Assembly: GCA_964595035.1 (NCBI GenBank)
Contig: CAZQNW010000051.1
Coordinates: forward strand, 1 to 6,418
Reading direction: 5' to 3'
Source of the DNA: JAKASV01 sp964595035
GTDB taxonomy: Bacteria; Babelota; Babeliae; Babelales; Vermiphilaceae
DNA length: 6,418 nucleotides
The stretch's first letter is position 1; every line of letters starts with the position of its first letter. This document shows positions 1-5,750 of this stretch, piece after piece. Below the pieces are notes generated by a model. It saw only the letters and a list, made by a program, of their open reading frames with translations, made no database searches and was not told the DNA's origin. The translations under genes and the position numbers were made by a program.

Positions 1-1340
1 TTCTTTTCTCCTCCGCTGAGTACACGTATTTTTTTGTACACATCTTCACCGGAAAAAAGAAAAGCGCCCAGTAATCCTCGTACACGGGCACGCTGCTCTG
101 CAGTTTGGCAGACTGATTCTACTTCATCAAAGATGGTGTTGTTAGGATTAAGTGATTTATTTTGATCCTGTTCGAAGAATGTACTGGTTACATGGTACCC
201 GAAGGTGATAGTTCCTGTTGTTGGTTTGTATTTGTCCATGATAACATTGAGCAGGGTAGATTTTCCCATGCCGTTAGCAGCGACAAGCGCGACTTTTTGT
301 CCTCGTTGAATCTGAAATGACGCATGGTTAAAAATAACATGTGAACCGAATGCAAAACTCAGGTTGTTGATTTCAAGGACAACTTTGCCGGTTGGTTGTG
401 TGTGGGAAAGGTTAACGCGGACTTTTTTTTGATCCGTTTCCAATTCTATACGTTCGATCTTATCTAAAGCTTTCATCATGCTTTGCGCCATACTTGCTTT
501 AGTTGCTTTTGCCTTAAAACGCTCAATGGTTGCGGTCTGTTTTTTAATATATTTCTGTTGCTCGGCATATTTTTTTTCAAGGAGTTCTTCAGCTGCTTGC
601 TTTTGTGCAATATATGAGTCGTAATTACCGGTGTAGCATGTCAGTGAGCCGTGTGCGATATCACAAATTTCATCAACTACAGTATCGAGGAAATATTTAT
701 CGTGTGATACAAGTAAGAACCCGAATGGCGCATTGCGTAAAAAATCTGCAAACCAATCTTTAGCTACCAAGTCAAGGTGGTTTGTCGGTTCGTCAAAAAG
801 ATAAAAATCTGCTTTTTGGAGCAAGAGCTTTGCAAGTACAAGGCGCATTTTCCAGCCTACGCTTAATGAGGCTACAGAATTGTCTAAAGCATCTTCTTTA
901 AAACCAAGACTGATAAGCATTTTTTTAGCTTCAGTACGCTTGCTATCAAATTCAGCTTCGTGAAGTTCATGCAGGAGTGTCGCATATTGTTCATGATCGG
1001 TGTCGGTTGCGTTGTGTGTGTGTATGGCTGTTTCTAACTTTATGTACTCATCAATGTATGGTGCAATTTCAACGAACGCGGTCATGGCTTCATATATGAT
1101 TGCTTTGTTTGAAATGAGGACCATGTCTTGTGGCATGAAGGCGAGCTTGCATGATTTTGGCATGCGTACTTGGCCTGCATCAAGCTGTTGGGTGCCGGCT
1201 ATAACATTGAGCATAGTTGATTTGCCGGCACCATTGCGTCCGACAAGACCAATTTTTGCGGATGGATTTATTGACCACGATATATGGTTAAAAATTACCT
1301 GATTGCCAAACGAAAGACAGGTATCATCAAGCTGAATCAT
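1..1340 (-). CDS. ABC-F family ATPase (ribosome-associated), 3' end missing
   Basis: This is the N-terminal 446 residues of a soluble twin-ATPase ABC-F protein, a family that binds the ribosomal E site and modulates translation or antibiotic action; it has no membrane domain. The first ATPase domain shows Walker A GRNGAGKST (34-42), a signature LSVGW (159-163), Walker B with D-loop LFDEPTNHLD (181-190) and the switch histidine in VSHD (211-214). A charged, helical inter-domain linker spans about 220-310. The second domain has Walker A AANGMGKST (354-362), and the reading frame leaves the window just after its signature LSGGEK (441-446). Full family members are about 630 residues, so roughly 180-200 are missing. 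The ATG at 1340 has AAGAGG four bases upstream. Two departures from consensus: V161 replaces the first signature glycine, and A354 replaces the first Walker A glycine. The linker resembles YdiF/YheS-type members, but the subfamily is not certain. Confidence 0.95.
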   Translation of the reverse strand, partial: MIQLDDTCLSFGNQVIFNHISWSINPSAKIGLVGRNGAGKSTMLNVIAGTQQLDAGQVRMPKSCKLAFMPQDMVLISNKAIIYEAMTAFVEIAPYIDEYIKLETAIHTHNATDTDHEQYATLLHELHEAEFDSKRTEAKKMLISLGFKEDALDNSVASLSVGWKMRLVLAKLLLQKADFYLFDEPTNHLDLVAKDWFADFLRNAPFGFLLVSHDKYFLDTVVDEICDIAHGSLTCYTGNYDSYIAQKQAAEELLEKKYAEQQKYIKKQTATIERFKAKATKASMAQSMMKALDKIERIELETDQKKVRVNLSHTQPTGKVVLEINNLSFAFGSHVIFNHASFQIQRGQKVALVAANGMGKSTLLNVIMDKYKPTTGTITFGYHVTSTFFEQDQNKSLNPNNTIFDEVESVCQTAEQRARVRGLLGAFLFSGEDVYKKIRVLSGGEK

Positions 1341-1427
1341 AAAGCCTCTTTGCTATGTAATTACCTACGTATATTAAGCATAGCGTATAGTTGCTTTTTA
1401 AAGAAGTTTCTTGAAATGTGTATGATA

Positions 1428-1835
1428 CTATTTTTCTTTGATCTGTATGCTTATATCTTTAGACGCGCGCACTTTCTTTCCTGTTTTGTAGCGATGCTTC
1501 TGTTCAAAATTGATCGTAACAGTTCCCGGCCTACGCGCTATAAAGGTAAATATTTTGGTTTCTTTTTTGTTATTTGCATTATTGGTGACGATGAATCGTG
1601 GGTCACCGTATGCTTTTATAAACGGCGGCTCTAAGGGGACAAGTAGATGTTCCGGCGATACTTGTTTGACAATGCCTGTACAATACCAGTCATAACCGGT
1701 AAGACGGTTTGTTGGCAGTGTTACTTTAAATTCTTGATTAACGATAGGGTTGCTGGGTTCTACTGTGTATTCTTGAGTGCATGCTATATGCAACGATATA
1801 AAACTTAGCAATAGCGTTAGCAAGGATCTGTTCAT
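1428..1835 (-). CDS. secreted chagasin-like (I42) cysteine protease inhibitor
   Basis: This 135-residue exported protein looks like a member of the chagasin/inhibitor I42 family, small immunoglobulin-like beta proteins that block papain-type cysteine proteases with three loops. A hydrophobic signal spans about 4-18 and ends at C19. The lipobox is imperfect (His at -3), so lipoprotein or ordinary secretion are both possible. The family's BC-loop motif N-P-T-T-G-Y/F appears as N43-R-L-T-G-Y48 followed by W50. The typical late strand pair appears as FTF, then ARRPGTVTINFE (about 96-111). The other two inhibitory loops are altered: the usual glycine-rich DE loop is an Asn/Lys-rich stretch (85-92), and the R-P-W of the FG loop is replaced by H-R-Y (114-116). 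Mature length, about 116, is normal. The ATG at 1835 has AAAGGAG nine bases upstream. The gene lies 87 bp ahead of the ABC-F gene on the same strand and diverges from the F-box/WD40 gene. The family call is good; inhibitory activity is unproven. Confidence 0.75.
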   Translation of the reverse strand: MNRSLLTLLLSFISLHIACTQEYTVEPSNPIVNQEFKVTLPTNRLTGYDWYCTGIVKQVSPEHLLVPLEPPFIKAYGDPRFIVTNNANNKKETKIFTFIARRPGTVTINFEQKHRYKTGKKVRASKDISIQIKEK

Positions 1836-1839
1836 AGCG

Positions 1840-1889
1840 GCAAGCTCCTTTGTTAATGACTTTCAAAATAAGTCTAACCTGGAGCTTGC
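1840..1889 (-). promoter_or_regulatory. nested inverted repeat covering the inhibitor's Shine-Dalgarno
   Basis: A perfect 9-bp inverted repeat pairs 1840-1848 with 1881-1889 (arms GCAAGCTCC and GGAGCTTGC). Inside it, a second 5-bp pair (1858-1862 with 1870-1874, loop of 7) is nested. In a minus-strand transcript the proximal arm contains the GGAG of the ribosome binding site that serves the start at 1835. If transcription begins upstream of 1889, the folded leader would hide that site. This is an inference from pairing alone. Confidence 0.4.
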
Positions 1890-1901
1890 TTATACTGTCA
1901 A
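1871..1901 (-). promoter_or_regulatory. weak candidate promoter for the inhibitor gene
   Basis: The minus strand has a perfect TTGACA (1901-1896). A poor -10, TAGACT (1876-1871, 4 of 6), lies at a long 19-bp spacing. Transcription from here would start near 1864 and would omit the distal arm (1881-1889) of the hairpin described for this leader. This promoter and that hairpin are therefore alternatives unless a second start exists upstream. Confidence 0.25.
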
Positions 1902-2033
1902 TAAAAAATCTGATGTGTATATTTACTGGTATCCTTGTTTACTCTATCTTACGTGTTTTTTATATTCTAAAAGTGGTACGTTTTAAACTTGAAAGTGGGA
2001 AGTATACATATAAAATTGTAATCAACAATTCAA

Positions 2034-2075
2034 ACAATAATTATTTTAATTATTGATGTTTACAATAATTATTTT
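2034..2075. repeat. 14-bp direct repeat with an AT-rich dyad, candidate operator
   Basis: ACAATAATTATTTT occurs twice without mismatch, at 2034-2047 and 2062-2075, with starts 28 bp apart. The first copy also forms the left half of a 9-bp inverted repeat with a 3-base centre (2035-2043 with 2047-2055). The dyad touches the predicted -35, and the second repeat copy fills most of the promoter spacer ahead of the F-box/WD40 gene. The position suits a regulator-binding site, but AT-rich DNA yields such repeats by chance more often than mixed sequence. Confidence 0.35.
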
Positions 2076-2082
2076 GTATTAT
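2053..2082 (+). promoter_or_regulatory. predicted sigma-70-type promoter of the F-box/WD40 gene
   Basis: TTGATG (2053-2058, 4 of 6) and TATTAT (2077-2082, 5 of 6) are separated by 18 bp. The predicted transcript start near 2089 gives a leader of about 42 bases ending in the AAGGGAG ribosome binding site at 2118-2124, six bases before the ATG. Confidence 0.4.
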
Positions 2083-2130
2083 GAAATTAGTGAAGTACTT
2101 TATAACTATTCTTGAAGAAGGGAGCATTAT

Positions 2131-3294
2131 ATGAATGCAAATCTCTTTGTGCTGGTTTTTTGTGCCTTATTGCCAATGTTTTCTATAAACGTTTTTGGCA
2201 GTGCTGCTCAAGAAAGTCAATCCGAGAGTACAAAGTATGTAAGTGCACTGGAGAATCAACCTGACCTTGTACTATTGAGCATTGTGGAGAATTTATCAGA
2301 TGGAGATCTTGTTAGATTAAGCCGTACATCAAAGACGCTTCATGATCGACTTATAGCATTAGGAGAATTCCAACGACGTACGATACTGGCATGGAAAAAT
2401 CCCAATATATCCGGCACAGTACTTGGAACCTTTGGTGGACCGGTCAATTCAGTAGCTTTCTCACCTAATGGGAAAATAATCGCAGCATGCTCTGGAGATC
2501 ATACTATACGCCTCTGGGAAACTGATACCGGTAGACAAATACGTGAACTAAAAGGCCATTCTGATGTTGTATCCGCAATAACATTTTCTCCTGACGGCAA
2601 AACGATTGCATCAGGATCATGGGATAATACCATACGTATATGGGATATAGCAGCAGGTACTCAAATTATACAACTTAGTGTCGATGGTACAAATTTTAGA
2701 TATCTTTCACTAGCATTTTCACCTGATAGCACAATGCTTGCAGCCGGATCTGATCGAAAAACGATACATCTCTGGGATGTTGTGACAAGAACTAATATTA
2801 AAAATTTTAATTCAAAGGGAAACTATATCTATTCGTTGGCATTTTCACCTAGTGGTAATATGTTAGCAATTGGGTCTGATGATAAAAAAATAGAGCTTCG
2901 GGATGTACGTACCGGTGACCTAATAAAAACTTTGAAAGGTCATGATGAAGGGATCCGTTCAGTTAAATTTTCACCAAACGGTACAATGCTTGTATCCGGA
3001 TCTGATGATGGGAAAGTAAAACTTTGGAATATAGAAACAGGAAAGAAAGAACATGCATTTGACATAGAGTCGAATGTTGACTCAGTAGCATTTTCACCTG
3101 ACGGCAAGATTCTTGCAATTGGCTCTCGGGACACGGAGATACGAATAATGAATGTCGCAACTGGTGAATTATTAACCACCCTAAAAGGACACACGAGTCG
3201 CGTCCTTGCGGTTATGTTCTCCCCTGATGGCAAAATGCTTATTTCCGGCTCTGGACATCCTGAAAATACATTACGAATTTGGAAGACCAAATAG
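2131..3294 (+). CDS. exported F-box/WD40-repeat protein (seven-bladed propeller)
   Basis: The 387-residue product has three parts. A signal peptide covers 1-25 (hydrophobic 5-19, cleavage likely after GSA). An F-box-like helical domain at about 44-75 keeps the spaced P44, L48/L49, I51, L55, D59-L60, L63 and S67-K68 of the Skp1-binding motif. Seven WD40 repeats follow, at about 97-134, 136-176, 178-220, 222-262, 264-304, 306-345 and 347-385; nearly all keep the F-S-P core. Seven repeats make one complete beta-propeller ending at the C-terminus. Blades 4 and 6 have lost the W-D (RD and MN instead), and only blades 2, 5 and 7 keep G-H. In eukaryotes, F-box plus WD40 is the layout of substrate receptors of SCF ubiquitin ligases such as Cdc4 and beta-TrCP; some intracellular bacteria export F-box effectors. 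A host-directed adaptor role is inferred. The signal peptide implies Sec export, with any later transfer to a host unknown. Confidence 0.9.
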   Translation: MNANLFVLVFCALLPMFSINVFGSAAQESQSESTKYVSALENQPDLVLLSIVENLSDGDLVRLSRTSKTLHDRLIALGEFQRRTILAWKNPNISGTVLGTFGGPVNSVAFSPNGKIIAACSGDHTIRLWETDTGRQIRELKGHSDVVSAITFSPDGKTIASGSWDNTIRIWDIAAGTQIIQLSVDGTNFRYLSLAFSPDSTMLAAGSDRKTIHLWDVVTRTNIKNFNSKGNYIYSLAFSPSGNMLAIGSDDKKIELRDVRTGDLIKTLKGHDEGIRSVKFSPNGTMLVSGSDDGKVKLWNIETGKKEHAFDIESNVDSVAFSPDGKILAIGSRDTEIRIMNVATGELLTTLKGHTSRVLAVMFSPDGKMLISGSGHPENTLRIWKTK

Positions 3295-3351
3295 GCGAGT
3301 ACCTCTGCAAGATGTACTCATAATGAATATTTTATAACTATCATAGTTCGC

Positions 3352-3399
3352 ATAGCCTGAATCTTCAAGACCTAAAATTGAGTATTTGGGCTATCCTTT
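3352..3399. terminator. weak candidate terminator between convergent genes
   Basis: The 136-bp gap between the two convergent genes contains an inverted repeat, ATAGCC (3352-3357) with GGCTAT (3389-3394). An alternative smaller hairpin pairs CCTAAA (3371-3376) with TTTGGG (3385-3390), including one G-T pair. A run of five T (3396-3400 region) follows on the plus strand, where it could end the F-box/WD40 transcript. The stems are short and the outer loop is long, so this is a tentative call. Confidence 0.25.
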
Positions 3400-3430
3400 T
3401 TGCTGCTTAGGCGCTGTGGTTTTGTCATTG

Positions 3431-4297
3431 TTATGTCTGTGATGGGTTGTGTGTCTTACATGCCTCGCAATGTCTGCTGCTGCAGAAATGAGGAATATCA
3501 GGTTTAATTTTAGGGTTTATGCGTGAGCTTTGTGGATCAGTATATAGTGGCTGTGGTGCATAACGGCCTTGTGCGCGTACCATATGGGATGAAGCTTCTG
3601 ATGAGCTTTTTTCCTTTTTTGTGCTTAATGGGCGAGATGCTTTTGTTTTGCGTGGCAGTGCATCTTTGAGTTGCTGTAATTGTTGGCCTAATGTTGTTAG
3701 TCGTGCTGCTTGGGCATTGAGCCTTTCAGTGGCAGCGAGAGGGAAGTGGTCAATTCGAGTTTGCAAAGCCTCGAGTGATTGTTGTGTGTTTTGTAACTGC
3801 ATTCTATGTGATTCTTCAGACAACGCGGTCTGTTGTTGTAGTTGTTCTACTTGTTGAGCAAGCTGGTCAGCTCTTTGCTTGTGTTCTTGCGTTTGACGCT
3901 GAGCTTGAGTTAACTGCTCAGTTTGAGTTGTAGCTTGTTGGTTTTGTTCTGTAAGGCGCTGTTGAAGATCTTGATTACTGGTTCCTTCAGTTCTTAGCTG
4001 GTCAGATGCGCGGCTCAGTTGTATGCGCAATGATTGTATATAATCCCATACTTTTTTTGCGCATATACAGAAGATTGTTGTGGCAACAGCTGCTTGAGTT
4101 ATTTTTGACTGAGCGATCTTTTTGCTCATAATAAGACAGCGTTGTACCAGAGTAGGGGTAGGGATTTGTGTTGTTACTACTTTGTTATGCATGTATTTTT
4201 TAAGGCATGGGAATATTTGTGACAGTTTAGGTAATGCTTGCGTGTTTAAAGGGATTAAAATGCATATCAATGCGCATAACGTGGTACGAGTCTTCAT
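3431..4297 (-). CDS. exported membrane-anchored glutamine-rich coiled-coil protein
   Basis: I do not recognise a named family. The 288-residue product starts at the ATG at 4297, because that places a clean signal peptide (MKTR, then hydrophobic 6-16, cleavage after T-Q-A at 21) at the N-terminus. An in-frame TTG at 4312 would add five residues. A GGA six bases upstream is the only ribosome-binding signal. After the signal comes a linker, then a hydrophobic segment at about 66-80 running into A80-K-K-V-W84-x5-L-R91. Residues about 85-215 are a long Gln/Leu-rich helix with coiled-coil character. Residues 216-270 are Ser/Lys/Pro-rich and probably disordered. The last 20 residues hold a compact H270, C272, H276, C277, C280, H283 cluster that could bind a metal. 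The N-terminal plan matches that of the exported protein at 4807-5658. Low-complexity regions like this diverge quickly, so homology searches may return only coiled-coil noise. Confidence 0.8.
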   Translation of the reverse strand: MKTRTTLCALICILIPLNTQALPKLSQIFPCLKKYMHNKVVTTQIPTPTLVQRCLIMSKKIAQSKITQAAVATTIFCICAKKVWDYIQSLRIQLSRASDQLRTEGTSNQDLQQRLTEQNQQATTQTEQLTQAQRQTQEHKQRADQLAQQVEQLQQQTALSEESHRMQLQNTQQSLEALQTRIDHFPLAATERLNAQAARLTTLGQQLQQLKDALPRKTKASRPLSTKKEKSSSEASSHMVRAQGRYAPQPLYTDPQSSRINPKIKPDIPHFCSSRHCEACKTHNPSQT

Positions 4298-4348
4298 AAA
4301 AATTCCAATCAATATAAGAATAATAATATGAGATTTTCCATTAAAAAT

Positions 4349-4378
4349 ATTGTATGTATTTTTTCATAATGTTGTCTC
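4349..4378 (-). promoter_or_regulatory. weak candidate promoter for the coiled-coil gene
   Basis: On the minus strand GAGACA (4378-4373, 4 of 6) and TACAAT (4354-4349, 5 of 6) are 18 bp apart. The start would be near 4342, giving a leader of about 45 bases. The surrounding DNA is very AT-rich, so the -10 alone is not distinctive. Confidence 0.25.
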
Positions 4379-4406
4379 ATTGTAAAACGCCTAAAAATCT
4401 CGCCTT

Positions 4407-4435
4407 TTATCATATTTTCTGATATATCTTATAGT
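4407..4435 (+). promoter_or_regulatory. promoter of the tRNA-Arg pair
   Basis: TTATCA (4407-4412, 4 of 6) and TATAGT (4430-4435, 5 of 6) are separated by exactly 17 bp. The predicted start near 4442 lies about nine bases before the first tRNA, a short leader typical of tRNA operons. Confidence 0.5.
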
Positions 4436-4450
4436 GTACATCAAGATTAT

Positions 4451-4527
<77 letters not shown>

Positions 4528-4549
4528 GTTTTTTTACATGTCTTTTTGA

Positions 4550-4626
4550 GCGCCCGTAGCTCAGTTGGATAGAGCGACAGATTCCTAATCTGTAGGCCAC
4601 AGGTTCAAATCCTGTCGGGCGCACCA
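4550..4626 (+). tRNA. tRNA-Arg (anticodon CCU)
   Basis: This 77-base cloverleaf has acceptor stem GCGCCCG with CGGGCGC, discriminator A and an encoded CCA. The anticodon stem ACAGA/TCTGT is fully paired, and the loop TTCCTAA gives anticodon CCT, which reads AGG. The T arm is ACAGG/CCTGT. It lies 22 bp after the UCG tRNA. The two share 24 of their first 27 bases, which suggests tandem duplication followed by anticodon change. They are probably one transcript. Confidence 0.96.
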
Positions 4627-4628
4627 TA

Positions 4629-4663
4629 CTTCGCTACTATGTAGCTTCGCCTGGCATGCCGGG
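4629..4663 (+). other. two adjacent small hairpins just after the tRNAs
   Basis: GCTAC (4633-4637) pairs with GTAGC (4641-4645) across a 3-base loop. Directly after it, CCTGG (4650-4654) pairs with CCGGG (4659-4663) across CATG, with one G-T pair. No T-run follows, so this is not a standard intrinsic terminator. It could act in tRNA 3'-end processing or transcript stability, or be a dispersed repeat; the sequence does not decide. Confidence 0.3.
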
Positions 4664-4700
4664 AATACCTTAAATTCTACATACTCTATTATCTATGCTT

Positions 4701-4729
4701 TTGACATAAGTCCTATTTATAGATACATT
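4701..4729 (+). promoter_or_regulatory. predicted promoter of the 283-residue exported protein
   Basis: A perfect TTGACA (4701-4706) is followed after 17 bp by TACATT (4724-4729, 4 of 6). Transcription would start near 4736, leaving a leader of about 70 bases. The leader ends in AGGGG (4798-4802), four bases before the ATG at 4807. Confidence 0.5.
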
Positions 4730-4806
4730 TTTGATGTTTTCAATAGCTGGCAAAAACATGACATGCGTAATATTTATTACAACTTTAAATTGTATCTAGG
4801 GGCATT

Positions 4807-5658
4807 ATGAATATAGTGGTTAGAAACATAGCTTTTGCTTTTGGTATTGTGATTGGTATAACGCTTCATCATCCTGCTCATGCGTTCTTGGGTGGTATTG
4901 GTAGTGCGGGTTCTCAGATTGTTGCAGGTGTATGTAGACAGTGCGCGAAGTTGTTGCCGCAAAAATCATCTACAATTGCCGCAACTTGTATAATCGGAGG
5001 GATAGCAGCAAAAACATTATGGACGCGTTTTATACGGCTCAGGAAGCTTAATGAAAAAATCAATCCTCATGTAACGCTCTATATTGATCAACAAGAACAT
5101 CCAATCTACAATTGGATGATGGGTGCCCCAGGTTTTACGACACCGGCGCAGATCCGTGCGCATCAGGTTCAGGTAAAAGATGCCTTAAAAAGGGCTTGTT
5201 TGTCCGGTGCTGTTGATATATTCCAGTATGGAACAGGTATTCGGTTAGGAGCAGGCCATTATATGTTTTGGTCTGATGTTTTAAGTTCTATCGATCGGGA
5301 GATTGAACGTATTTCTCGATGGATGCGAACTCTTGAATCTTTTGTTGGGTTGCGTATATGTGGTATTCCTGTCTTTGGTATTCGCAGAAATTTTGCCCGT
5401 GTTTGTGATGATCTTGGTATTGATGGACTTGATCAAATGAGACAAGCTTTTACTGTCGAGCAAGAAGAACGTGTAGCTGCTGAAATGATGGCCGATAGAA
5501 GCTTAGGAGAACGTGCGGTTGCTTTGTGTATGGTAAATCCTAATTATGACGTTGCTCACCGAATCTTTTGGCAACTTGATCAGCGCTTAGGCAGATTGCG
5601 CGCGATAAAAGAAGCTATTTTCATAACGCCAATTCAATGGCATATTCCGTTGCAATAA
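4807..5658 (+). CDS. exported protein of unknown family
   Basis: I do not recognise this 283-residue protein. It has a signal peptide (R6, hydrophobic 8-20, cleavage after A-H-A at 26) and a glycine-rich start to the mature chain. A second hydrophobic segment at about 55-69 runs directly into A68-K-T-L-W72-x5-L-R79. The remaining 200 residues look like a folded, mostly helical domain with many aromatic residues (W103, W155, W172, W255, W278). A short hydrophobic stretch lies at about 180-191, and an acidic helix at 215-230. No catalytic motif is evident. The N-terminal arrangement matches that of the coiled-coil protein across the tRNA pair, in a gapless alignment of about 45 residues, while the bodies are unrelated. 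It probably sits anchored in the inner membrane, facing the periplasm, unless the segment is an export tag. It has its own promoter and no terminator was seen before the psd promoter. Confidence 0.85.
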   Translation: MNIVVRNIAFAFGIVIGITLHHPAHAFLGGIGSAGSQIVAGVCRQCAKLLPQKSSTIAATCIIGGIAAKTLWTRFIRLRKLNEKINPHVTLYIDQQEHPIYNWMMGAPGFTTPAQIRAHQVQVKDALKRACLSGAVDIFQYGTGIRLGAGHYMFWSDVLSSIDREIERISRWMRTLESFVGLRICGIPVFGIRRNFARVCDDLGIDGLDQMRQAFTVEQEERVAAEMMADRSLGERAVALCMVNPNYDVAHRIFWQLDQRLGRLRAIKEAIFITPIQWHIPLQ

Positions 5659-5668
5659 TATGTATATA

Positions 5669-5697
5669 TTAACGTTATTTGTACCATTTTCTATAAT
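5669..5697 (+). promoter_or_regulatory. predicted promoter of psd
   Basis: TTAACG (5669-5674, 4 of 6) and a perfect TATAAT (5692-5697) are 17 bp apart. The predicted start near 5704 leaves a leader of about 47 bases with GGGA (5738-5741) nine bases before the ATG. It begins only ten bases after the stop of the preceding gene, so read-through from that gene is also possible. Confidence 0.6.
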
Positions 5698-5750
5698 GCT
5701 GTATCATAATATGCAATATATGTAATAGTATTTAACCGGGAATTATTTTT

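Noticed and set aside
1000..1302. Plus-strand open frame opposite the ABC-F gene
   Set aside because: It is antisense to the strongly supported first ATPase domain, including its Walker A region, and has no ribosome binding site or family resemblance.
1401..1412. AAGAA/TTCTT inverted repeat between the inhibitor and ABC-F genes
   Set aside because: The two-base centre cannot form a stable hairpin and no T-run follows on the minus strand, so termination between the two genes is not supported.
1284..2056. Several plus-strand frames opposite the inhibitor and across the divergent gap
   Set aside because: Those over 1428-1835 are antisense to a gene with a signal peptide and strong ribosome binding site. 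Those at 1777-2056 have low-complexity AT-driven composition and run over the predicted regulatory repeats.
2940..3290. Minus-strand frames opposite the WD40 repeats
   Set aside because: They mirror the repeated F-S-P-D-G codons of the propeller and carry no independent coding signal.
3336..3348. Palindrome AACTAT-C-ATAGTT after the F-box/WD40 gene
   Set aside because: It is short, AT-rich and lacks a T-run, so it does not support a terminator or operator call.
3621..3857. Plus-strand Cys/Ser-rich frame opposite the coiled-coil gene
   Set aside because: Its Cys, Ser and Trp content is what results from reading the complement of Gln- and Ala-rich codons.
4298..4312. Extended TTG start for the coiled-coil protein
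   Set aside because: It would put five residues before a standard M-K-T-R signal peptide and has no Shine-Dalgarno; the ATG at 4297 is preferred.
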